The notes under the pieces were generated by a model, which saw only the letters and a list, made by a program, of their open reading frames with translations, was not told the DNA's origin and made no database searches. Shown piece by piece: positions 42,998 to 51,181 of a DNA stretch of 64,000 bases. This DNA comes from an uncultured Flavobacteriaceae bacterium. GTDB taxonomy: Bacteria > Bacteroidota > Bacteroidia > Flavobacteriales > Flavobacteriaceae. Numbering within the stretch: position 1 is the stretch's first letter; each line of letters begins with the position of its first letter. A program made the position numbers and the translations under genes. The stretch spans positions 1,644,290 to 1,708,289 of the forward strand of contig CANMFO010000001.1 in NCBI GenBank assembly GCA_947497245.1, written 5' to 3'.

Positions 42998-45900
42998 TTA
43001 AAGACTTAAATCGATTCCCAGTGTAAAATACCTTGGTGTGGGAACGCGTCCATTGGCATTAAAAAGACCATCGGAACCTCTTGATGCACCGCTGATATTT
43101 GACCCTTCGGGATCATAAAGGTCCCAATCGGGGGCCCATACGGCAACATTCCTGGCATTTGCATAGATCCGTAGGCTGTTCAACGACAGCTTACTGGTGA
43201 TGTTCTGTGGAAATCGGTACGCTAGTGTAATATTGCTTAAGCGTACAAAAGAACTGTTCCTATAAATATCGAAATCGGCACTACCCTGACTGGAGAATAG
43301 CCTGGCGTAATCGTTCAGCGGGTTTTCGGGTGTCCAGTATGGGGTTTGGACCGAGTTGGTCCGGTCGATAAAACCGTTTCTGTTCTGCGCTTCGTTGAAG
43401 ACCCTTTTCTGGCCCAGGGAGGAATATACCTCAAACGAGAGGTCAATGTTTTGGTAAAGGGTGAACATATTGGACATTGCCCATGTAAATTTAGGGGAGC
43501 GTGTACCCTGGAATATCTTGTCATCGTTATCAAAAACCCCGTCGTTGTTAACATCCCTTATTTTAAAATCTCCCGGGAAAAGCCCCACGGCGGCCGCTTC
43601 CGCAGCCTCATCCAATTGCCAAACCCCCAGTTCTTCGAAATCCCAAATTTCATCCACAGCCTGGCCAATGAATCTTTCATTCGTCAAATCATCCAATTCA
43701 TTCCCATTTTCATCCAAATCGCCGTATAGTTCGTTGATCTTATTTCTGTTCAGGGCAAAGTTGAAACTGGTGCTCCAGCCGAAATTTTCCTTGTCGTAGT
43801 TCTGCGTTGCGACCGCAAATTCCAATCCCTGGTTCTGAATCTCACCAAGATTGGTAAATACCTGGTCAAAGCCGATAATGTTAGGCAGCTGTCGCGCCAC
43901 TATCAAATCATCCGTAATATTTTTATACGCCTCGAACGAACCTTCTATTTTACCTTCCAGTAAACTAAAGTCCAGACCAAGGTTGAATGCCCGGGTCCGT
44001 TCCCATCTAAGATCGGCATTCTCCTGTGTGCTATTGTTCAAGGTGGGAACCGTAAAAACCGATCCGGAACCATCAACGTTAAGAAATTTACCACCCGAGA
44101 TCTCAGATAATTGGGCGTATCGCCCCAAGCCCCTATTGTTGCTATACGTTCTGAATCCGTTGCCATCGCGGTTAATGGTCCGCGTAGTTCCAAAGCCCCT
44201 GTTCCCGTTTTCGCCATAGGAAACCCTGAGCTTGAGGAAATCGATGATATCGGACTTGAAGAAATCCTCATTCGAGACGGTCCATGCCCCGGCAACGGAG
44301 GGAAAATAGGCGCGTTTGTTGTTAGCCCCAAATGCGGAATAACCATCCCTTCGCATGGTCAAGGTCAGCAAATAGCGCGAATCGTAATTGTAGTTTAACC
44401 GGGTCATGAAAGCATCTCCGGTACTTTCCTCATCGTCGCTAAAAACGGTCGGTACCGTGCCCGCCTGCAAGTTGCTGAAGCCTAGGGCATCGCTTGGTTC
44501 GAACGTATTACTATTGGCTATAGTGGTAAAAGTCTCGAACTTTTCCGCGTACAATAGAAAGGTAAAGCCAAAAGTGTGTTTGCCCATGGTTTTGTCCCAA
44601 CGGATAATGTTGTCCAATTGCCATTCCGTAATCTTTTGGTTCCATCTTTGTGCCCTGCCAATTGCGTTGGCCGGACTTTGTGAAGATGCAAATAAATAAT
44701 ACTCCTCAAAATCCAGGCGATTGGTATATCCCAGTTCATATGAAAAGCCCAGGGGCAATTTTACTTTGGCGTACACCCTGGAATTAAAGGTGTGGTCCAA
44801 ATCGACCAAATCGTTGAACAGGGGTTCCAAAAAAGCATTCGAGGCCCCCGCCCCACTGTCGTCCTGGGGGCTTAGCCTTATGTTGCCCTCATCGTCGAAT
44901 TCCGATCCCCAAGGAGAGGACCGGAATACCTGGCGCTGATCGGCCGCAATAAATCCATTGTCCCTTTTTGAAAACTGGGTATTCATGCCCACGGTCAACC
45001 AATCGGAAATTTTGGCGTCCAAATTCAAACGGGATCGCAGGGCTTCAAATTTATCGCCCGATACGATACCCTCGTTGGACTGACGCCCGATGGACCAATA
45101 GTAGTTCAGACCTTTGTTCCTTCCGGATATGCTTATGTTCACATCGTTCCTAAAGCCGGTCTGCATGATCCTATCATACCAATCGATACTGTTCCCGTCC
45201 AAAAAATTGCCGATTTCAACATCCTGAAACCCCAACCTATTCAGCCATGCCCGAGTAGGGTCCCCAGCGGAACCATCATAGGCCAGCCATTGATCCAAGG
45301 TAACCCCAGCGGGCAAATTATTGGGATCATCATATCTTCCCGGATCGTCGATGGTGTTTTGCGGATTGATACTTTTGAACACGTCGGAGCGCCAGTTCAC
45401 GTAACCTTGTGCACTATAGGGCCTTTCCTTTTGTGAGTCCGTAGCAATACCAACGCTCGAATTGATGGTAATTGTGGGCTTTTCGGAAGTCCCTCTTTTT
45501 GTGGACACCAAAATGACACCGCCAGCACCCCTTGCCCCGTAGACCGCGGCCGAGCTGGCATCCTTCATAACATCCAGTTTTTCAATATCCGCTGGGTTTA
45601 TATCGGACAAGTTACCGGCATAAATGATGCCATCCACAATGATCAAGGGTGCCGAACTCGCCCCCAAACTATTGGTACCGCGAATTCGAATTTCACTGGT
45701 CCCCTGGGGCGAAGCGGAAAAACCAATATTCACTCCCGCAACATTTCCGCGCAGCACATCGGTGACCGAATTGGTGGATTGATGGGCGAGCGATGCCGCG
45801 TCCACTTGGGCGATGGAACCCGTAAGGTCTTTCTTCTTCACCGCGCCGTATCCCACCAAAACCACCTCGTCAAGGGTGGAGGCACTAGGTTCCATGGCAA

Positions 45901-46207
45901 TATTGATGGTGGCATTGCCGTTTACCGCCACTTCCTGATCCGCATAACCGATGAAGGTTATCACCAAAGTGGCATCCCGATCGGCGACCTCAATGGTATA
46001 GTTGCCGTCAAAGTCGGAAGAAACACCGTTTGTTGTTCCCTTTTCAACCACCGAAGCTCCAGGCAGGGGCCCGCCATACTCGTCGGTGAGGTTCCCCGTT
46101 ACCGTAAAACGGTCTTGGGCATTTGCGGTAAATGCCCAAGCTGTGGTTAAAAGCAAGACCGTTATGATCCGTCTTAAAGATTTTTGCTGCAGTTTAGAAT
46201 GTTTCAT
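42998..46207 (-). CDS. SusC/RagA family TonB-linked outer-membrane protein
   Basis: The 1069-residue receptor has a signal peptide (about 1-30, ending ANAQ), a carboxypeptidase-regulatory-like domain (FTVTGNLTDEYGGPLPGASV), a plug with the SusC marks EVVLVGYGAVKKKDLTGSIA, VTDVLRGNVAGVNI and IIVDGIIYAGNLSDINPADI, and a 22-strand barrel. It moves an oligosaccharide or glycoside across the outer membrane with TonB. There is no extra N-terminal signalling domain, so control is through the divergent LacI regulator rather than an anti-sigma factor. Confidence 0.95.
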   Translation of the reverse strand: MKHSKLQQKSLRRIITVLLLTTAWAFTANAQDRFTVTGNLTDEYGGPLPGASVVEKGTTNGVSSDFDGNYTIEVADRDATLVITFIGYADQEVAVNGNATINIAMEPSASTLDEVVLVGYGAVKKKDLTGSIAQVDAASLAHQSTNSVTDVLRGNVAGVNIGFSASPQGTSEIRIRGTNSLGASSAPLIIVDGIIYAGNLSDINPADIEKLDVMKDASSAAVYGARGAGGVILVSTKRGTSEKPTITINSSVGIATDSQKERPYSAQGYVNWRSDVFKSINPQNTIDDPGRYDDPNNLPAGVTLDQWLAYDGSAGDPTRAWLNRLGFQDVEIGNFLDGNSIDWYDRIMQTGFRNDVNISISGRNKGLNYYWSIGRQSNEGIVSGDKFEALRSRLNLDAKISDWLTVGMNTQFSKRDNGFIAADQRQVFRSSPWGSEFDDEGNIRLSPQDDSGAGASNAFLEPLFNDLVDLDHTFNSRVYAKVKLPLGFSYELGYTNRLDFEEYYLFASSQSPANAIGRAQRWNQKITEWQLDNIIRWDKTMGKHTFGFTFLLYAEKFETFTTIANSNTFEPSDALGFSNLQAGTVPTVFSDDEESTGDAFMTRLNYNYDSRYLLTLTMRRDGYSAFGANNKRAYFPSVAGAWTVSNEDFFKSDIIDFLKLRVSYGENGNRGFGTTRTINRDGNGFRTYSNNRGLGRYAQLSEISGGKFLNVDGSGSVFTVPTLNNSTQENADLRWERTRAFNLGLDFSLLEGKIEGSFEAYKNITDDLIVARQLPNIIGFDQVFTNLGEIQNQGLEFAVATQNYDKENFGWSTSFNFALNRNKINELYGDLDENGNELDDLTNERFIGQAVDEIWDFEELGVWQLDEAAEAAAVGLFPGDFKIRDVNNDGVFDNDDKIFQGTRSPKFTWAMSNMFTLYQNIDLSFEVYSSLGQKRVFNEAQNRNGFIDRTNSVQTPYWTPENPLNDYARLFSSQGSADFDIYRNSSFVRLSNITLAYRFPQNITSKLSLNSLRIYANARNVAVWAPDWDLYDPEGSNISGASRGSDGLFNANGRVPTPRYFTLGIDLSL

Positions 46208-46268
46208 ACTTACATGGTTAAAATTAGATAGTCGCTGTACTATGGCTTGATAAAAGCCAACCGTTAAA

Positions 46269-46298
46269 CAAATCTAAACAAAAAAAATATTTACGCAA
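46269..46298 (-). promoter_or_regulatory. Promoter of the susC operon
   Basis: On the minus strand an exact -7 box TAGATTTG (46269-46276) is preceded, at 19 bases, by TTG (46296-46298) as the -33 element. The leader before the susC ATG would be about 58 bases. Confidence 0.65.
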
Positions 46299-46311
46299 CC
46301 GATTGCGTAAA
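46290..46311. promoter_or_regulatory. Predicted LacI-family operator
   Basis: A perfect inverted repeat with nine-base arms (TTTACGCAA, four bases, TTGCGTAAA) lies over the -33 element of the susC promoter. The LacI-family gene starts 150 bases away. Binding here would block polymerase, so sugar-released repression is the likely mode. Confidence 0.65.
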
Positions 46312-46463
46312 AAAATAACAAAAACATTGCTTTTTTTAATAAAAAAGAGGCCTTACTTTGCTTAAAAAATGCTATTATCTTCAAAAATGAATTTTTTGTC
46401 GACTTAATTTTTAGTTTCAATATTTGTTGCGTATTATTGTTGCACAAATATTGCATATGCCCT

Positions 46464-47498
46464 ATGGGGAAAAAAGTTACCATTTACGATCTCGCCGAAA
46501 AGCTAAAGGTTTCCCCCGCTACGGTCAGCAGGGCCTTGAACGATCACCCTTCCATTAGTAGAAAAACGAAAGAACGCATACTCTCGGTCGCCAAGGAACT
46601 GGGCTATCGTACCAATAAGTTCGCCGTTAACCTCAGCAAGCAGAAGTCCAACACCATTGGAGTCATCGTTCCCCGGCTCAATTCAAATTTTATGTCCACC
46701 GTTTTGGCAGGTATCGAAAAGGTGGCCAACGAAATTGGGTATAACCTGATCATCAGCCAATCGCTGGAATCGGCGGAAAAGGAAGTCTTGAACGCCAAGA
46801 CCCTATACGATAGTGGTGTGGATGCCCTTATGGTATCTTTGGCCTATAGCACGGAAGATTTTGATCATCTCACCGCTTTTACGGAACGAAAAATACCCCT
46901 GCTTTTTTTTGATAGGGTATCCGACCTTCCGAATTGCCCCACGATCTTGATCGACAACCGGGCCGCCGGCTACGATGCCACCGAACACTTGATACAGCAA
47001 GGGTGCAAGAACATCCTGCACATTGCGGGAAGCCTAAAAAGAAATGTATACTCGGAAAGGTTCGAGGGCTATAAAAACGCCTTGGGCCAGTATGGACTTC
47101 CCTTTGAAAAGGCCAATCTTTTAGAAGTTACCCTAGATCTGAGCCAGGTACCCGAAATCGTTGAGCATATCAAAAAATCCAAATCCAGAATTGATGGTAT
47201 CTTTGTTGCGAACGACACTTTCGCGGTACATTGCATGAAAGAGCTTAAAAAGGAAGGCTACCGCATCCCAGAGGACATTAAGGTGATCGGATTTAACAAT
47301 GATCCCGTATCGGAGGTTATCAGTCCCGATCTGAGCACCATAGACTATCCGGGTTACAAAATGGGGGTTCTTGCCGGGCAAAGCATTATTGGACATCTTA
47401 ACGGCTCCATAAATTTGCAATCCGCCAACCAGATTACCCTGCGCCACAGTCTGATCGTGCGCGAGTCTACCCTAAACACAGAAAATAAAACAGAATGA
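46464..47498 (+). CDS. LacI family transcriptional regulator
   Basis: The 344-residue protein has the LacI helix-turn-helix at about 5-30 (TIYDLAEKLKVSPATVSRAL), the hinge KELGYRTNKFAVNLSKQK, and a periplasmic-binding-protein-like sensor domain with NTIGVIVPRLNSNFMSTVL, ALMVSLAYSTEDFDHLTA and IKVIGFNNDPVSEVISPDL. The ATG at 46464 gives the standard start of the DNA-binding domain. It is divergent from susC and its last four bases (ATGA) overlap the ThuA-domain gene. Confidence 0.92.
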   Translation: MGKKVTIYDLAEKLKVSPATVSRALNDHPSISRKTKERILSVAKELGYRTNKFAVNLSKQKSNTIGVIVPRLNSNFMSTVLAGIEKVANEIGYNLIISQSLESAEKEVLNAKTLYDSGVDALMVSLAYSTEDFDHLTAFTERKIPLLFFDRVSDLPNCPTILIDNRAAGYDATEHLIQQGCKNILHIAGSLKRNVYSERFEGYKNALGQYGLPFEKANLLEVTLDLSQVPEIVEHIKKSKSRIDGIFVANDTFAVHCMKELKKEGYRIPEDIKVIGFNNDPVSEVISPDLSTIDYPGYKMGVLAGQSIIGHLNGSINLQSANQITLRHSLIVRESTLNTENKTE

Positions 47499-48421
47499 GA
47501 AAATGTTTTCGCACCATGATGCTGTTCCTGCTTTTCGCCGGAACCTCCCAAGCCCAGCAACTAGAAGCGTTTGAACCGACAGAATCGTGGTTGTCCAAAA
47601 TAGAGCGCATAGCACCCGCCCGGCCCAGGGTGGGGAACGTGGCCAAAAAAAAGATATTGGTTTTTGCCAAGGCCACGGGCTTTGACCATTGGACCATTCC
47701 GCACAATGTGGAGCTATTGAAAATTCTGGCCAAAAAAACCGGTGCCTTTGAGATCCATGTGGGCTACGATATTGGAAATTTTGAAAAAAAGAACCTCAAA
47801 GCGTACGATGCGGTCGTTCTGAACAATCCCAATCCCAAAGGCCCAAAACGCGACCTGTTCTGGGATCTGTTACAGGCGAATACTTCATTGACCGAAAAAG
47901 AAATCGCCATACGGGCCGCAAAGTATGAGCAAAACCTGATCAACTATGTCTCCAAGGGTGGCGGTTTGATGCTATTGCACGGGGCGATCGTGGTACAGAA
48001 CAACTCCGCGGAATTCAGCAAAATGACCGGGGGCAGCTTTGATTACCATCCCAAGCAACAATCAATGCATGTTAAGGAAGTGGATGTCGATCATCCGCTG
48101 GTACAAGCCTTTAAGGGAAAAGGGCTTACCCATGTGGACGAACCTTATTTTTTCAAAAACGCCTATTTTGATTATAATTTTCGCCCTTTGCTCTACATTG
48201 AGGCGGATAAACTCGAAGGTCTGAAAAAAGAGGTGGACAATAACATCAACTATGTTTCCTGGATCAAAAGGCACGGAAAGGGAAGGGTGTTTTATTCCTC
48301 CCCCTCCCACAATGCCCAAAGTTTGGATAATCCCGAATTGCTACAATATCTTTTGGATGGTCTTCAATATGTTGTTGGGGATTTGAAATGTGATGATAGT
48401 CCCATGGAAAAACCGCAGTAG
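47495..48421 (+). CDS. Exported ThuA-domain protein
   Basis: The 308-residue protein has a signal peptide (about 1-20, ending SQAQ) and a ThuA domain, a class I glutamine amidotransferase-like fold found in trehalose and other sugar oxidation loci: KKKILVFAKATGFDHWTI, YDAVVLNNPNPKGPKRD, VSKGGGLMLLHGAIV and KRHGKGRVFYSSPSHN. The usual amidotransferase nucleophile Cys is not present. Its reaction is not known. Its four-base overlap with the LacI gene couples their translation. Confidence 0.88.
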   Translation: MRKCFRTMMLFLLFAGTSQAQQLEAFEPTESWLSKIERIAPARPRVGNVAKKKILVFAKATGFDHWTIPHNVELLKILAKKTGAFEIHVGYDIGNFEKKNLKAYDAVVLNNPNPKGPKRDLFWDLLQANTSLTEKEIAIRAAKYEQNLINYVSKGGGLMLLHGAIVVQNNSAEFSKMTGGSFDYHPKQQSMHVKEVDVDHPLVQAFKGKGLTHVDEPYFFKNAYFDYNFRPLLYIEADKLEGLKKEVDNNINYVSWIKRHGKGRVFYSSPSHNAQSLDNPELLQYLLDGLQYVVGDLKCDDSPMEKPQ

Positions 48422-48455
48422 TTCCCAAAACGAAGTTATCCCTAAATAGGTCGAC

Positions 48456-49535
48456 TCAAACCCTGTGGAGTTTATACGGATAAACTCCCCCAGCGTTCCA
48501 TTGGCATACATACAGGTTTTTATCCTTGTCCACACAGACATCATGGCAATGCTTGAACACCGGTTGGTCCTGGAGCATCAGTTTCAGCTTGTTTTTGTGG
48601 TACTTGGGCCTACTGCCCCCGGGATTGGACACCACTTGGTTGTTTTTGTCCAATATGGTGACAAAACCCTTGTTTTGAAGTACCCTGTAATTGTCCTTTT
48701 CCATCCCAAAGCAGACCCCGGAATACACGTGGTCACCATCGATCACCGGGCGACTTACATAGGCTCCCGGCAGATAGTAGGTCTCCAGATATTCGCCGGT
48801 GAGCGAAAAGCGTTTGAAGGAGTTCTTTATCCTTGCCGTGCACAGCAAAGTGGGATTTCGGGAATCCCGGATATCCAAGGTCACACCGTGGACTTGTTTG
48901 AACTTGTCGGGCTGTAAAAAACTGTCTCCCCCGAACTTTCTGATAAACGCTCCCTTGGCATCATATTGCAGGATGTATTGGGAGCCATAGCCATCGGCGA
49001 TGTAGATATCCCCATTGGGGCCGATTGTGGTCTCTGTGGGACGGTAGGCCGATTTTTCACCATAGGCCCCGATCTTGGCCGGGGAATCCAACTCCATCAC
49101 CACAAGCCCGTCCAAAGTACATTTCAGCACTTTTCCCAGACCGGGGTCGGTGATGTAAAGGTATTCCCCATCACCTTCATCATGCAGCGTAAGGCCATGG
49201 GCACCGGGCAGGTCCAAAGTCCAATATCCCTGCAATTTGCCGGAAGTATTGTAAATGAGCATGTTGTTCTTGGGATGGTCGGTAAGCAGGAACAGCCTTC
49301 CCTTTTTGTCCATGACCATTTCATGACAATTGTTCACGGGGAATTTGTTCCTGTCCAGATCGCCCCATTCCCTTTCCAATCGGTATTTGAAATCCCCATG
49401 GCCCAAAATGGTTTCCCTGAGTTTGGGTCTGGCCGATATGATCTGAAAGGGGACCATGGAGGACGCCAGTACCGCGCCTGTGGACATTGCCGATTTTGCA
49501 ATAAACGTTCTTCGGGTGATTTTTTGTTTTTTCAT
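48456..49535 (-). CDS. Tat-exported six-bladed beta-propeller (NHL-like) protein
   Basis: The 359-residue protein starts with a twin-arginine signal (KITRRTFIAKSAMSTGA, Arg8-Arg9). The rest is a propeller of NHL-type blades, for example GAHGLTLHDEGDGEYLYITD, IGPNGDIYIADGYGSQYILQ, QVHGVTLDIRDSRNPTLLCT and CHDVCVDKDKNLYVCQWNAG. It may be a periplasmic lactonase, hydrolase or binding partner. It lies downstream of the DUF1501 gene after a 157-base gap. Confidence 0.85.
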   Translation of the reverse strand: MKKQKITRRTFIAKSAMSTGAVLASSMVPFQIISARPKLRETILGHGDFKYRLEREWGDLDRNKFPVNNCHEMVMDKKGRLFLLTDHPKNNMLIYNTSGKLQGYWTLDLPGAHGLTLHDEGDGEYLYITDPGLGKVLKCTLDGLVVMELDSPAKIGAYGEKSAYRPTETTIGPNGDIYIADGYGSQYILQYDAKGAFIRKFGGDSFLQPDKFKQVHGVTLDIRDSRNPTLLCTARIKNSFKRFSLTGEYLETYYLPGAYVSRPVIDGDHVYSGVCFGMEKDNYRVLQNKGFVTILDKNNQVVSNPGGSRPKYHKNKLKLMLQDQPVFKHCHDVCVDKDKNLYVCQWNAGGVYPYKLHRV

Positions 49536-49692
49536 CAGAATATGTTTAAAATCCGTATAAACCGACCTTCAGTGTTTCGGGGTTCTGGCAAAGGTCCAAA
49601 ATGGGGTCATGTCGGGATATGGGCAAATTTTGAAACGAATCCATGGTTTCCCAAATATGGGGAATCAGGAAGTAACGGGTTCAAACATGCCC

Positions 49693-51171
49693 TTAGGCAA
49701 GTATGTCCTTTACCACATGGCCATGTACATCCGTTAGGCGGTACCTTCGCCCTTGGTGCTTAAAAGTAAGTCGTTCGTGGTCGATGCCCAACAAGTGCAG
49801 GAGGGTTGCTTGGAAGTCATGCACGTGCACCCCGTTTCGTATCACATTGTAACTGAACTCGTCCGTCTCTCCGTAGACCATCCCCCCTTTGACGCCCGCT
49901 CCGGCCATCCACATCGTAAAACATCCCGGGTGGTGGTCCCGCCCGTAGTTGTCTGCGGTCAATCGCCCTTGTGAAAAACTGGTACGCCCGAACTCTCCTC
50001 CCCAAACGACCAAGGTATCCTCCAACAGTCCGCGTTGTTTCAGATCGGTCAGGAGTCCGGCCGTGGCCTTGTCCGTGCCCAGGGCCTGTTGTTTGATTCC
50101 CCTGGGAAGGCCCCCATGCTGGTCCCATCCCATATGGTACAACTGTATGAACTTGACATCTTTTTCGGCCAAACGCCTTGCCTGAAGACAGTTTGCGGCG
50201 TAGGTCCCGGGTATTTTCGCATCCTCGCCATACAACTCGTAAACATGATCGGGCTCGTTCGAGGTGTCCACCGCATCGGGAACCGAGTTTTGCATACGGT
50301 AGGCCATTTCATATTGATTGATTTTGGACTTTATCTCGGGATCCTTCCAAACATCGTATTGCTGGTTGTTGAGATCGGCAATATAATCCAATACCCTTCG
50401 TCGATCCCCATCATGGACGCCATGCGGATTGTTCAAATACAGTACGGGATCCTTGCCCGACCGGAACTGTACCCCCTGATGGTGCGATGGCAAAAAACCA
50501 TTGCCCCAGGCCGCGGAGCTCAAAGGTTGGGCCCCGCCCCCCTTGGACAACATCACCACGAAATTGGGGAGATCCTTGTTATCACTTCCCAAACCATAAC
50601 TCAGCCAGGAACCGATGGAAGGACGGCCGCTCAGTTGGGAGCCGGTCTGCACGAACATAACGGCAGGCTCATGGTTGATGGCCTCGGTATACATCGACTT
50701 AATGATACAAAGTTCATCCACGATTTTGGCCGTGTGCGGAAAGAGCTCGCTGACCCATGTCCCCGACTTTCCGTGTTGCTTGAAGCCGTAAATGGATTGC
50801 ACCAGCGGAAAGGTCGACTGCGAGGTTACCATACCGGAGTTCCGTTGAGTACCCCTTACCGAATCGGGGATTTCCTGCCCATGCCACTTTGCCAAACTGG
50901 GCTTATAATCGAAGGTCTCTATTTGGGAGGGACCACCGCTCTGGAACAAATAGATCACCCGTTTTGCCTTTCCCGGAAAATGCGTGCCGTTCAACATTCC
51001 TCCCATCCCACCCTCCGGGGAGGTTCTTTTGGGAAGTATCAGATCATTGGCCAGGGAAGTCGTCGGCCCCAAGAGACTGGAGAGCGCTATGGACCCAAAG
51101 CCCAGAGAGGCCTTCTTTAAAAAGCCCCGCCGGGCATCCTCGAATCTTTTTTGTTCTTGAAAATCACTCAT
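49693..51171 (-). CDS. DUF1501 protein with Tat signal
   Basis: The 492-residue protein has a Tat signal (ARRGFLKKASLGFGSIALSS, Arg14-Arg15). It matches DUF1501 over its length: KAKRVIYLFQSGGPSQIETF, YTEAINHEPAVMFVQTGSQL, YHMGWDQHGGLPRGIKQQAL, LVVWGGEFGRTSFSQG and GRDHHPGCFTMWMAGAGVKG. It resembles a sulfatase or phosphatase-like metal fold, but no reaction is proven. It starts 10 bases after the PSD1 gene, its usual partner. Confidence 0.9.
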   Translation of the reverse strand: MSDFQEQKRFEDARRGFLKKASLGFGSIALSSLLGPTTSLANDLILPKRTSPEGGMGGMLNGTHFPGKAKRVIYLFQSGGPSQIETFDYKPSLAKWHGQEIPDSVRGTQRNSGMVTSQSTFPLVQSIYGFKQHGKSGTWVSELFPHTAKIVDELCIIKSMYTEAINHEPAVMFVQTGSQLSGRPSIGSWLSYGLGSDNKDLPNFVVMLSKGGGAQPLSSAAWGNGFLPSHHQGVQFRSGKDPVLYLNNPHGVHDGDRRRVLDYIADLNNQQYDVWKDPEIKSKINQYEMAYRMQNSVPDAVDTSNEPDHVYELYGEDAKIPGTYAANCLQARRLAEKDVKFIQLYHMGWDQHGGLPRGIKQQALGTDKATAGLLTDLKQRGLLEDTLVVWGGEFGRTSFSQGRLTADNYGRDHHPGCFTMWMAGAGVKGGMVYGETDEFSYNVIRNGVHVHDFQATLLHLLGIDHERLTFKHQGRRYRLTDVHGHVVKDILA

Positions 51172-51181
51172 GCTATACAGT

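Larger units (their letters stand above)
46208..46463. other. Divergent control region between susC and the LacI gene
   Basis: The 256 bases are AT-rich and hold the susC promoter (46269-46298), the inverted repeat that overlaps it (46290-46311), and, near the LacI gene, a half-copy TTGCGTA (46427-46433) plus TTGCAC (46440-46445). The best -7 candidate for the LacI gene is TATTATTG near 46433, one base off consensus and overlapping the half-site, so the regulator may control itself. Confidence 0.55.

Noticed and set aside
50035..51120. Plus-strand open frame of 361 codons inside the DUF1501 gene
   Set aside because: Antisense shadow; the minus-strand product matches DUF1501 from end to end.
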